Origin: CAITZA01 sp937915285
GTDB taxonomy: Bacteria; Desulfobacterota; Desulfomonilia; Desulfomonilales; Desulfomonilaceae
Direction of reading: 5' to 3'
DNA length: 64,000 nt
Assembly (NCBI GenBank): GCA_036821825.1
Contig: DAISIV010000006.1
Location: forward strand, 1-64,000
Both the position numbers and the translations under genes were made by a program. The notes beneath the pieces were generated by a model. That model was not told where the DNA came from and did not search any database. It was given only the letters and a program-made list of their open reading frames with translations. Below, piece after piece: positions 40,976-49,051 of this stretch (positions are counted from its first letter, which is position 1; each line of letters starts with the position of its first letter).

Positions 40976-42188
40976 TTCGGGCCTCAATCATGGGGTTGGG
41001 GGCCGATGCTGGCCTGGCGACAACAAAATCCTGAACCACGTCAGATGAGCCACTCCTCCCGGAAGTATCCAAAAGAATTCTGGATATATCCAGGACTGTC
41101 ACCACGCGGCCGTTTACGAGGCTAATATCCCGAAAGTATTGGTTGTCGACTTTTGTAGGGGAATGTGGCGCAGGCTGGAAAGCGTCCCGCGACAGCCTCA
41201 ACGACTCCCACATGCTATCCACTACCACCCCGACAAGAAGATTCTCCTCTTTCAGGATCACTATTCTGCTCTCGGCTGTCTGGGGTTTTCGATCAAGTCC
41301 AAACAGAATTCGAAGGTCTATCACAGGAACTATGGTCCCCCGCAGATTGATTAGCCCCATGACAAAGTCGGGCACATTGGGGACGGGCATTATGACTGTC
41401 ATCTCCATAATTTCGGCAACCTCTCCCATTTCGGCGCCGAATATTTCTCCATCGAGTATGAAACTTATGATCCTTCGTGTGAGTATCTTGTCATCGAGGG
41501 TGGATATTGTAGGGCTTTCACCCGGACCTTCAGCGTAATCATCATCCTGAATATCCATCTCCTGATCTTCAGACATCATAGCCTCAAGATCCAGTATCAC
41601 CAGAAAACGATCACCTACATAAGTCAATCCTCTCATGAATCGTGCATCTACGCCCCCGACGACACCCTTTGGCGGCTGTACGGACTTGATAGGAATGGTC
41701 AACAGCTCCAGGACCGAATCAACTCTCACACCTATTCTCTTGCCCCACAACCTCACCATGACTACTACAGCATCTTTGGTCGCCTCGAAGGTTCCAGGAA
41801 GCCGCAATGCCTTCTTAAGGTCCACTACCGGCACTATCAGGCCGCGAATCCGTATAACACCCTCCACAAAGAATGGCGCCTTGATTAGCGGAGAAACATT
41901 TGGGGCCATTATTATCTCGTCCACCAGCTCCACTTCAATCGCCTGCTCGTGGCCTGCCAGTCCGATGACCACTACTCTTAGAGACTCGTAATCGGACCTG
42001 TCCGCAGCCTTCTGGAGTTCCTTGAGGCTGGATGCCACACGATGCTTTTTGACTGTTTCAATCCTGGAGAGGTCTTTCAGAATTATATCGAGTGATTCCG
42101 GAACTTCTCTGGAAGATTCTGTGCCTCCTGTCTGAAGGTAAGACCCTTTTGGCATACTTCCGGGATCATTTTTTATTTGTCCAGGCAT
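40968..42188 (-). CDS. cheW: CheW with two CheW domains in tandem
   Basis: This 406-residue protein carries two complete CheW domains, about residues 65-205 (EVELVDEIIMAPNVSPL through LDLEAMMSEDQ) and about 235-385 (EMGEVAEIMEMTVIMPVP through LDISRILLD), joined by an acidic linker. Each has the family's RGxIVPVxDL turn. CheW links CheA to receptor arrays; single-domain forms of about 160 residues are usual. A two-domain form may bridge neighbouring CheA-receptor units or be an old in-frame duplication. It lies between the receptor gene and cheB. Confidence 0.88.
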   Translation of the reverse strand: MPGQIKNDPGSMPKGSYLQTGGTESSREVPESLDIILKDLSRIETVKKHRVASSLKELQKAADRSDYESLRVVVIGLAGHEQAIEVELVDEIIMAPNVSPLIKAPFFVEGVIRIRGLIVPVVDLKKALRLPGTFEATKDAVVVMVRLWGKRIGVRVDSVLELLTIPIKSVQPPKGVVGGVDARFMRGLTYVGDRFLVILDLEAMMSEDQEMDIQDDDYAEGPGESPTISTLDDKILTRRIISFILDGEIFGAEMGEVAEIMEMTVIMPVPNVPDFVMGLINLRGTIVPVIDLRILFGLDRKPQTAESRIVILKEENLLVGVVVDSMWESLRLSRDAFQPAPHSPTKVDNQYFRDISLVNGRVVTVLDISRILLDTSGRSGSSDVVQDFVVARPASAPNPMIEARNE

Positions 42189-42266
42189 ATATTGAAATCC
42201 TCCGGGTCAACCTTAGCCCCACAAATGTTTTTCTGTGCGGCGCTATTCGGCATCTCAGACCCCGAA

Positions 42267-43877
42267 TCATATCTTGAACTGTGAGGTAATCTCCTTGAGC
42301 TGGTTGGAAAGCTCAACCACATCGACCATTGCCCGGGACGACTCCTTGAGAGTTTCAGTCGACTGTTCACTAACCTGAGCGATATTCTGGAATGCGTCGG
42401 CTATCTCTTCGGCAGTCTTGGCCTGTTGCCCGGCTGCCCCGGATATCATCCCTACCATGTCGGTGGTGGAAACAATCCCTTCTACAATGTCGCTCAATGT
42501 TTGTCCGGCCTCCCTGGCCATGTGAGCGCCCGTTTCCATCATCTTTGCGGCATGACCGGTCTCTTGCTGAATTTCTTCGATGACTGCCGATATTTCGGCG
42601 GTTGACTCCGTTGTCCTAAGGGAAAGTTTTCGGATCTCCTCGGCCACCACGTCAAATCCGCGTCCGTGTTCTCCTGCCCTGGCCGCCTCTATGGCCGCAT
42701 TTAGCGCAAGTATATTGGTTTGCGCCGCTATGCCACCGATCAATTGGACAACCCTACCGATCTCCTGCGTTCTGAGATTAAGCTTCCTTATCGACTCATC
42801 GACAGCCTCGATACCCACGAGAGTAGTCCTGAGTTTCTCCGATCCTTCGCGGGCCAGATTGGAAGCAGCCACGGCCGAATCAGCGGTTACCCTGGCGTTC
42901 TTGGAAACTTCCTGAATGGAACTCGACATCTCCTCCATGGCAGAGGATGTCTTCAGAACCTGGCTGAGTTGGTTCTCTGCGCCCCTGGTCATCTCCTGAC
43001 CAGACGCCTTTATCTGGGCAGACGCGGACGCAAGTTTTACCGAACCGTCGGCCAGTTTTGACATCATTCGGGAAAGACTCTCTATGAACTGATTGAAGTT
43101 CCCTGCAAGCTCTCCAATCTCGTCTTTTCTGTCGGCAGCCATTCTGAACGAGAGATCTGCGCCACCCTTTGCCAGCAACTCCATCTGATCCGAAACCTGC
43201 CGCAAAGGCCTCTGAATGCTCCTGGAAGTCAATATTCCAATGGAAAGGGCAATGATTATGAGCGCCACGTTCAACCCTGTGGTCAGGTAATTCAACCTGT
43301 AATTTTCGTTAGCTGCATCTTTGGCCCGTTTGTCGGTTGCTTCATTTTCAACCTGGATGAACACTCCCATTTTGGCCCGTATCTCTTCGATGATCGACTT
43401 GCCGGATGACAACATAGAGGTGAATTCACTCAGAAAATTCTGGCCGTCCAGGGCTGATTTCTCAAATTCCTTTCGTTTTGCAATCCCGGGCTCTGCTACA
43501 GTCTGAACCCAGCCTGCATGGAGTCTTTTGACCTCGTCCAGGATCATCACCTGCTTGGGACTGTCCATGACCAGTTTGCGCTCTTCAGCCATCAATTCTT
43601 CGAATTTTGTCCTGCCATCATTGTAATGCGATATAAAATTGGAGCGCCCGGTAATAACAAAGCCTCTAAAGCTGCTTTGCATATCAAGAACCAGCCCTCT
43701 CAGTTTTTCGGCGTTTTGTATTACAGGAAGGTTTCTTTCAACGAGCAGGACGTATTTTTCTACAGCCGCGTTATTGGCCACGACCAGATACGCAGTAGTT
43801 AGAAGCATGAGCAGGAATATCAGAAAATAACCGGAAAGGATTTTGCTGCCAACCTTGAGATTCCTGAAGAAATTCAT
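42267..43877 (-). CDS. Methyl-accepting chemotaxis protein, CHASE3-like sensor
   Basis: This 536-residue receptor has an N-terminal membrane span (LSGYFLIFLLMLLTTAYLVV), a helical periplasmic domain with SSFRGFVITGRSNFISHY typical of CHASE3, a second span (about residues 195-215), a HAMP region and the long cytoplasmic coiled coil. The hairpin tip (TNILALNAAIEAARAGEHGR, then VVAEEIRKLSLR) is canonical and binds CheA/CheW. I prefer the ATG at 43877, nine bases after AAAGGA. There is no C-terminal pentapeptide for CheR docking. The signal is unknown. Confidence 0.9.
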   Translation of the reverse strand: MNFFRNLKVGSKILSGYFLIFLLMLLTTAYLVVANNAAVEKYVLLVERNLPVIQNAEKLRGLVLDMQSSFRGFVITGRSNFISHYNDGRTKFEELMAEERKLVMDSPKQVMILDEVKRLHAGWVQTVAEPGIAKRKEFEKSALDGQNFLSEFTSMLSSGKSIIEEIRAKMGVFIQVENEATDKRAKDAANENYRLNYLTTGLNVALIIIALSIGILTSRSIQRPLRQVSDQMELLAKGGADLSFRMAADRKDEIGELAGNFNQFIESLSRMMSKLADGSVKLASASAQIKASGQEMTRGAENQLSQVLKTSSAMEEMSSSIQEVSKNARVTADSAVAASNLAREGSEKLRTTLVGIEAVDESIRKLNLRTQEIGRVVQLIGGIAAQTNILALNAAIEAARAGEHGRGFDVVAEEIRKLSLRTTESTAEISAVIEEIQQETGHAAKMMETGAHMAREAGQTLSDIVEGIVSTTDMVGMISGAAGQQAKTAEEIADAFQNIAQVSEQSTETLKESSRAMVDVVELSNQLKEITSQFKI

Positions 43878-43908
43878 GTTCATTGTTCCTTTCAAGTTCG
43901 CCGTCTTG

Positions 43909-45618
43909 TTATATGATCATTTCCCTGGTCAAGGCTGTTTCAATATCGACTATCAGGGTCACAGTGCCGTCAGCCAGGACTGAAGCCCCCAGGATTCCAT
44001 CAACACTGCCCAGATAATCTCCGATCGTTTTCATGACCACTTCCTGTTTGCCAACAAGCTCATCAACAGCCAAGGCAACTTTCTTCTGGGCCACTCTGAC
44101 TATGACTACCGGAATAGATCCCTTTGATGTCGTCGACGAAGAAGAACGCTTAAGAATGGCGCCAAGTCGCCTGAGTGGATGAACTTTGCCGCGCACGAAT
44201 ATGACTTCGTTTTTTTCCACAGCGCTGATCTGGGATGAGTCGATGAGCATCGTCTCGCTGACTATGTTTAATTGAAGCGCATAGGTATAGCCGTCCACCT
44301 TTACCAGCAAAACATCCAGTATGGCGAGGGTCAATGGCAACTGAATCCTAAATACTGTTCCTTTTCCGACGGCTGTGTCAACGTCCAGTGTACCCCGTAA
44401 TTTCTGAACGTTTTCTCGGACTACGTCCATGCCAACACCACGCCCTGAAACTTCGCTAACAAATTCAGAAGTGCTGAAACCGGGAGTAAAAAGGAACCGC
44501 ATGGCATGGGCGTCTGACATCATTCTGGCTTCATCCGGAGTTGCAAGACCCTTCTGTATGGCGACTTCCCTGATTCTGTCGGCGTTGATACCCCTGCCGT
44601 CATCCGCTACTTCTATCAACACCCCGCCTTTTTCGTACCTCGACTGCAGCCATATCCTTCCAGCTTCGGGTTTTCCCAACTGGCGGCGTTCTTCCGGGCT
44701 TTCTATGCCATGATCCACTGAGTTTCGCAGAAGATGAACCAGAGGATCATACATCTGCTCCAAGACAGTTTTGTCCAGTTCAGTATCCTCTCCCTGTATG
44801 ATGAGGTCGATTTCTTTTTTCTGCTGCCTTGCCAGGTTCCGGACTACACCCGGGAATTTTATGAAAAGTCTCTCTATGGGAACCATCCGGACGCTCATGA
44901 CCGCATTGTGCAATTGCCCCGTCAGGCGCTCTATGGTCGAAGCTATGCCGGACAGTTCGTCGTCCCTAAATTTGTCTGAAAAACCTTTAAGCCTGTTTCT
45001 GGCTGTGATCATCTCACCGACGAGATTTATGAGGACATCCAGTTTCTCCGTTACGACCCTTACCGTCTGCGATCCCATGAAGGCATTGGTGTATATTGAT
45101 TCTACACGTGTTTGCTGAACATCCATTTCCTTTGGGCCAGAAGATTCAGCAGGGGGTTGGCTTGGCTTGGTTACAACAGACTTTCCGGAATATTTCAGCG
45201 GGACCTCGGCCATGATCCCCATCAGTTCTTCTTCCACCCTGGATGTGTCTACGTCCGAAGGATCCTTGGCGAGCGCTTTTTCCCTGATAAGCTTAAGAGC
45301 TTCCATGCCCTCGAGCATGGTGTCTATAATAGGGGGGGTTATTTTTAGATTGCCTGAACGAACGGCCCCAAAAACTTCCTCCATTTTATGGGACACATTC
45401 TTCACGTTGTCCATGCCTACGAAGGATGCCCCACCCTTGAGCGTATGCACGGTCCTGAAGATCTCGTTTATCAACTCCTCATCCTCAGGGTTGTCCTCCA
45501 ACCTCAAAAGATCCAGGTTTAGGTGGTCCAGATGTTCGGAGGCTTCTTCAAGAAAATCCTCAGACATCTGGGCAAGGAGTTCAGCGTCGAGATCGACGGT
45601 TTCTGTTATATCTGGCAC
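43909..45618 (-). CDS. cheA: Chemotaxis histidine kinase CheA (no P2 domain)
   Basis: This 569-residue protein phosphorylates CheY and CheB in response to the receptor. Domains are an Hpt/P1 with His58 in RTVHTLKGGASF, a short Pro/Ser linker, P3 dimerisation (about 185-255), P4 catalytic (HLLRNSVDHGIE, EVADDGRGIN, GRGVGMDVVR) and P5 CheW-like (about 425-560). The region where the CheY-docking P2 domain normally lies (about 130-185) is only linker, so response-regulator docking must differ. It starts 11 bp after cheY and precedes the receptor gene. Confidence 0.93.
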   Translation of the reverse strand: MPDITETVDLDAELLAQMSEDFLEEASEHLDHLNLDLLRLEDNPEDEELINEIFRTVHTLKGGASFVGMDNVKNVSHKMEEVFGAVRSGNLKITPPIIDTMLEGMEALKLIREKALAKDPSDVDTSRVEEELMGIMAEVPLKYSGKSVVTKPSQPPAESSGPKEMDVQQTRVESIYTNAFMGSQTVRVVTEKLDVLINLVGEMITARNRLKGFSDKFRDDELSGIASTIERLTGQLHNAVMSVRMVPIERLFIKFPGVVRNLARQQKKEIDLIIQGEDTELDKTVLEQMYDPLVHLLRNSVDHGIESPEERRQLGKPEAGRIWLQSRYEKGGVLIEVADDGRGINADRIREVAIQKGLATPDEARMMSDAHAMRFLFTPGFSTSEFVSEVSGRGVGMDVVRENVQKLRGTLDVDTAVGKGTVFRIQLPLTLAILDVLLVKVDGYTYALQLNIVSETMLIDSSQISAVEKNEVIFVRGKVHPLRRLGAILKRSSSSTTSKGSIPVVIVRVAQKKVALAVDELVGKQEVVMKTIGDYLGSVDGILGASVLADGTVTLIVDIETALTREMII

Positions 45619-45629
45619 GGATTTTCTCC

Positions 45630-45998
45630 CTAGCCTGATAACACTTCATTCATCAGTTCCAGGAGCATAGTGGGTTTGAAAGGCTTTACGAGGTAGGCGG
45701 TAGCTCCGAGTTCCCTAGCACGCTCCTTATCCATGTCATGACCTTCGGTCGTGAGCATAACAACCGGAATGGAAGCTAGGGACTCGTTAGCCTTGACCCT
45801 CCTGAGGAATTCAAAGCCATCCAGCCTCGGCATATTGACGTCAAGGATGACAGCGTCAAAAGATTCTCTGGCAACAATGTCCAAGGCTTCCTGACCGTCC
45901 TGAGCCGTTGTAACCAGAAAGCCTCCTCTCTTGAGCGAAAATTCCACGAGCTTGCGGACACTCGGCGAGTCGTCAACTGCCAGTATCTTCTTTGTCAT
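45630..45998 (-). CDS. cheY: CheY-like single-domain response regulator
   Basis: This 122-residue receiver has the acidic pocket VDDSPSVRK, phospho-Asp in ILDVNMPRLDG, the conserved Thr in MLTTEG and the Lys in VKPFKP. Its position 11 bp before cheA makes it the probable main target of that kinase. With no DNA-binding domain it acts through a protein partner, such as a flagellar switch or another output. Confidence 0.92.
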   Translation of the reverse strand: MTKKILAVDDSPSVRKLVEFSLKRGGFLVTTAQDGQEALDIVARESFDAVILDVNMPRLDGFEFLRRVKANESLASIPVVMLTTEGHDMDKERARELGATAYLVKPFKPTMLLELMNEVLSG

Positions 45999-46115
45999 GG
46001 CATCTCCTCTATCTCTATCGCATGAAATGCTATATGAATTTTACCAAAATAAATGTTCATCTGAATTCTTTTGGGTTTAAACATTTTTAGTGTGAACCGC
46101 CTGTCCGGGACTTTG

Positions 46116-46967
46116 TCACTTTCCCTTCATTATTCCGTGTTTTGGCTTCCTGTAGGCAACAGTATGTTTGAGTCTGAACGGTTCAAAAATGTTAGATATG
46201 CGCCCTAAACTCTCCGAGTGCCCCAGAAACATGAAACCATCGTCAGCCAAAGCCCCATAAAGGTTTTCGACACAGCGTTTTTTGTCCGTGTCATCAAAAT
46301 AGATCATGACATTGCGGCAGAATATGCAGTCCACATTTCGGACACGGCCTGTCGATTGTGAATCCATAAGATTTATGGAAGCTATCCTTACGACATTCTT
46401 CACAAACGGGTCCAGGATGTATTTTCCCGCCCGGTTCTTTTCAAAGTATTTACCCAACAAGTGTTTGGGAACGTTTCTGACACTGTATTCGTCGTAAACT
46501 CCTTCACGGGCCGCCTGCAGCGCGGACGAACTGATATCGGACGCCATAATGTTAATCGAATCCGGATTGAGTTTGCAATCACTTTCAAGCAGCATTATTG
46601 CAAGTGTATAAGCCTCTTCACCGGACGAACAGCCAGCGCTCCATATGGACAATGGATGAAGCAGTCTGCGATTTTTCAAAATACCCGGCAAAACCTGTTC
46701 CGAGAAATCCTCCAACTGCTCTATGTGTCTGTAAAAGAATGTCTCTCCCACGGTTACGAGATCTACCAGCCTGTCTACTTCCGACGAACCCCTGGAGTCA
46801 TATTTGAGGTAAAAATAGTACTCCTTGAAGGACTCGCTGTTCGTCTCCTTCAAACGGCGCCCAAGTTTGGAAACCAGGAAATTTGCCTTGTTTGCGCCTA
46901 TACTTATGCCGCTCTTTTCCTTGATAAGGAAGCGGATACTGTCAAAGTCTTCTTGAGTTATATCCAT
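46116..46967 (-). CDS. cheR: Chemoreceptor methyltransferase CheR
   Basis: CheR adds methyl groups to receptor glutamates, using SAM. The 283-residue protein has the N-terminal helical domain (FLVSKLGRRLKETN), the SAM-binding WSAGCSSGEEAYTLAIML (about residue 105) and CIFCRNVMIYFD (about 215), in the family order. It ends 117 bp before cheY, and its start lies seven bases after the HEAT-repeat gene. It balances the adjacent CheB. Confidence 0.93.
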   Translation of the reverse strand: MDITQEDFDSIRFLIKEKSGISIGANKANFLVSKLGRRLKETNSESFKEYYFYLKYDSRGSSEVDRLVDLVTVGETFFYRHIEQLEDFSEQVLPGILKNRRLLHPLSIWSAGCSSGEEAYTLAIMLLESDCKLNPDSINIMASDISSSALQAAREGVYDEYSVRNVPKHLLGKYFEKNRAGKYILDPFVKNVVRIASINLMDSQSTGRVRNVDCIFCRNVMIYFDDTDKKRCVENLYGALADDGFMFLGHSESLGRISNIFEPFRLKHTVAYRKPKHGIMKGK

Positions 46968-46973
46968 TCGTTT

Positions 46974-48977
46974 CTATGCCGGTCGGGGTATTAATTCCAT
47001 GGCTCTGGATGCCGCATGGCTGACCTTTGGGTTTGGATCAGACAACATTTTTTCCAATAACTCGGCGCATTGTGGCGAACCGATTCGACCCAGGGTTTCA
47101 GCAACCACCTTTCTAATGTCATCGTCCGGATCATTGGTTAGTGGGACAAGAAGGTTCAACAATCCCGGATCATTGACCATGTACAGCCCCTCTATTGCCG
47201 CAATCCTGACCGGCCCGGTATCATGTCTCAATGATTTGACAAGCGCCGGTCTCGCCTTCTCCACGCCTATCCTTCCCACTGCTATGGCAGAAGCGTAACG
47301 AACCCATATGTTCTCGTCGTTCATTGCAGAGATAAGCGCATCGGCGCACCGGGCGTCATTGATATTTCCAAGGGCTGAGGCCGCGCATTTCCTGACCTGC
47401 CAGTCTTCGTCCAAAAGGCATATCATCAATGGTCTGAGAGCCTGAACAGTCTTTCGTTTGCCCAGCATGTTGGCGGCAAAACGTCTCACCCCACGATCCG
47501 GATTATTTAGAGCTTCCACGAGATAAGTCTCAGCCCGTTTATCCATGATAAGTCCAAGGCACTGGACAGCAGCCTGTCGGACCTCCATGCGCTCGTGCTT
47601 TAGAAGAGCGGCCACATGCCTGATTGCCTCGGTTGTTCCGATTCTTCCCAATGCCTCAGAGGCTGATTCCCGGACCTCACTGAATTCATCCTCAAGTGAG
47701 GCAAGCAGATTTCGGGTCGCCTTGACCGCCTTCAACGCCCCGAGAGATGAGGCGCAAGCGGTCCTTACCGACCCCTCCGGGTCGCTCAGGTGATCTATCA
47801 GAACATCTATGGCAACCCTGCTCTTGAACAATCCAAGGGCTCTGGCAGAAGTTTCCCGTAAGGTTTTGTCGCTGTCTTCAAGAGTTCGGACAACTGCAGA
47901 TATGGCTGCCGGATTCCCGATCCGGCCTATTATGTCAATCAATTCCTTTTTTAGAGTTACATCGTCACTGGATTCAAGCTGATTCACCAGTACATCCAGA
48001 TGTCGCGCCCCAACATTCAAAAGCGCTTCACTAGCCGTATTTCGTATCTCATCATCAAAATCGCATAGTTGATTGACAAGAAGCGCCACATGATCTTCTT
48101 CACCCATCAAACCCAGAGTCCATATGGCCAGTTTCCTTATTTCCGGATCATGCACTGTCAGGCCTGCCGTTATTATTCCCTCAACATCCAGGCCGGTCTT
48201 CCTGAGCCTTTCAAAGGCTCCGCACGCCTCACGCTGCTCTATGCGGGCCAACGAAGTAAAACAGGCCTGCATTATGAGTTCATCGTCCTCATCCATCTGT
48301 TCAAGGAGAAAATCGACCTGTTCTCCAGAGCCCATTTTTCCTATAGCCTCGATAACAGCTACCCGCACCCACTCATCTTCGTAATACAGCTCGATAAGTG
48401 AAGGAATGGCTTCCGTGGCATTCAAAAGCCCCAGAGACTCGATGGATGGATATCGGACCCACTGGTCCTGAAGACATTCTATTAGGACAGGGATAGCCCT
48501 GGTCTCCCCGATCTTGCCCATGGCCTCGGCAGCCGCATACCTAAGATTCTCCTCCGGGGCTTCGAGCGCCTTTTTTAGGTAGGGAAAAGCCTGTTTGAGT
48601 CGACTTTCTCCGAGTATGCCCGCTGCAAAAATTCGCACATCCGGATCCTGATCATCCAGATAGCTGGCAGTCTGGTAAAGGGCGGCCATTCCAAGCTCGG
48701 CCAGTATTGACATGGACATGGACCGTATTCCGGGATCCTGGTTTCGAAGAAACTCCAGCAACGAGCCAGTGATGCGTTTATCCTGATTATCCGCAAGGGT
48801 TTCACATACGACGGACCTGACCCTGGGGCTAGGATCGGAAAGCGCCGTCAACAAAAGCTCATCATCCCATGGAAATCCTAACGCCCCGATTTCCCGGTAA
48901 ATGTCTACCCTATCATCTTCATGGCCATTCTGAAGTCTATCAAGGTAATCGTTAAAGTCCTGGTTCTCAAATCCCAT
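46974..48977 (-). CDS. HEAT-repeat protein of the chemosensory cluster
   Basis: This 667-residue protein is built of roughly 20 tandem HEAT-type repeats of about 31 residues, each with the pattern DPxxxVRxxAAxALGxIG, from residue 40 to the C-terminus. There is no signal peptide or other domain. HEAT arrays form superhelical scaffolds that bind proteins, and some belong to phycobilin-lyase-like or regulatory families. Lying between the hybrid kinase and cheR, it may scaffold this cluster. Enzymatic activity cannot be seen. Confidence 0.82.
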   Translation of the reverse strand: MGFENQDFNDYLDRLQNGHEDDRVDIYREIGALGFPWDDELLLTALSDPSPRVRSVVCETLADNQDKRITGSLLEFLRNQDPGIRSMSMSILAELGMAALYQTASYLDDQDPDVRIFAAGILGESRLKQAFPYLKKALEAPEENLRYAAAEAMGKIGETRAIPVLIECLQDQWVRYPSIESLGLLNATEAIPSLIELYYEDEWVRVAVIEAIGKMGSGEQVDFLLEQMDEDDELIMQACFTSLARIEQREACGAFERLRKTGLDVEGIITAGLTVHDPEIRKLAIWTLGLMGEEDHVALLVNQLCDFDDEIRNTASEALLNVGARHLDVLVNQLESSDDVTLKKELIDIIGRIGNPAAISAVVRTLEDSDKTLRETSARALGLFKSRVAIDVLIDHLSDPEGSVRTACASSLGALKAVKATRNLLASLEDEFSEVRESASEALGRIGTTEAIRHVAALLKHERMEVRQAAVQCLGLIMDKRAETYLVEALNNPDRGVRRFAANMLGKRKTVQALRPLMICLLDEDWQVRKCAASALGNINDARCADALISAMNDENIWVRYASAIAVGRIGVEKARPALVKSLRHDTGPVRIAAIEGLYMVNDPGLLNLLVPLTNDPDDDIRKVVAETLGRIGSPQCAELLEKMLSDPNPKVSHAASRAMELIPRPA

Positions 48978-49051
48978 TACTAATCTCCAAAAGAGCGTTT
49001 TCTGCTCTTGTCCATTTCTGTTCGACCCTTTGTTGAAGGTTGCCTGGCGTC

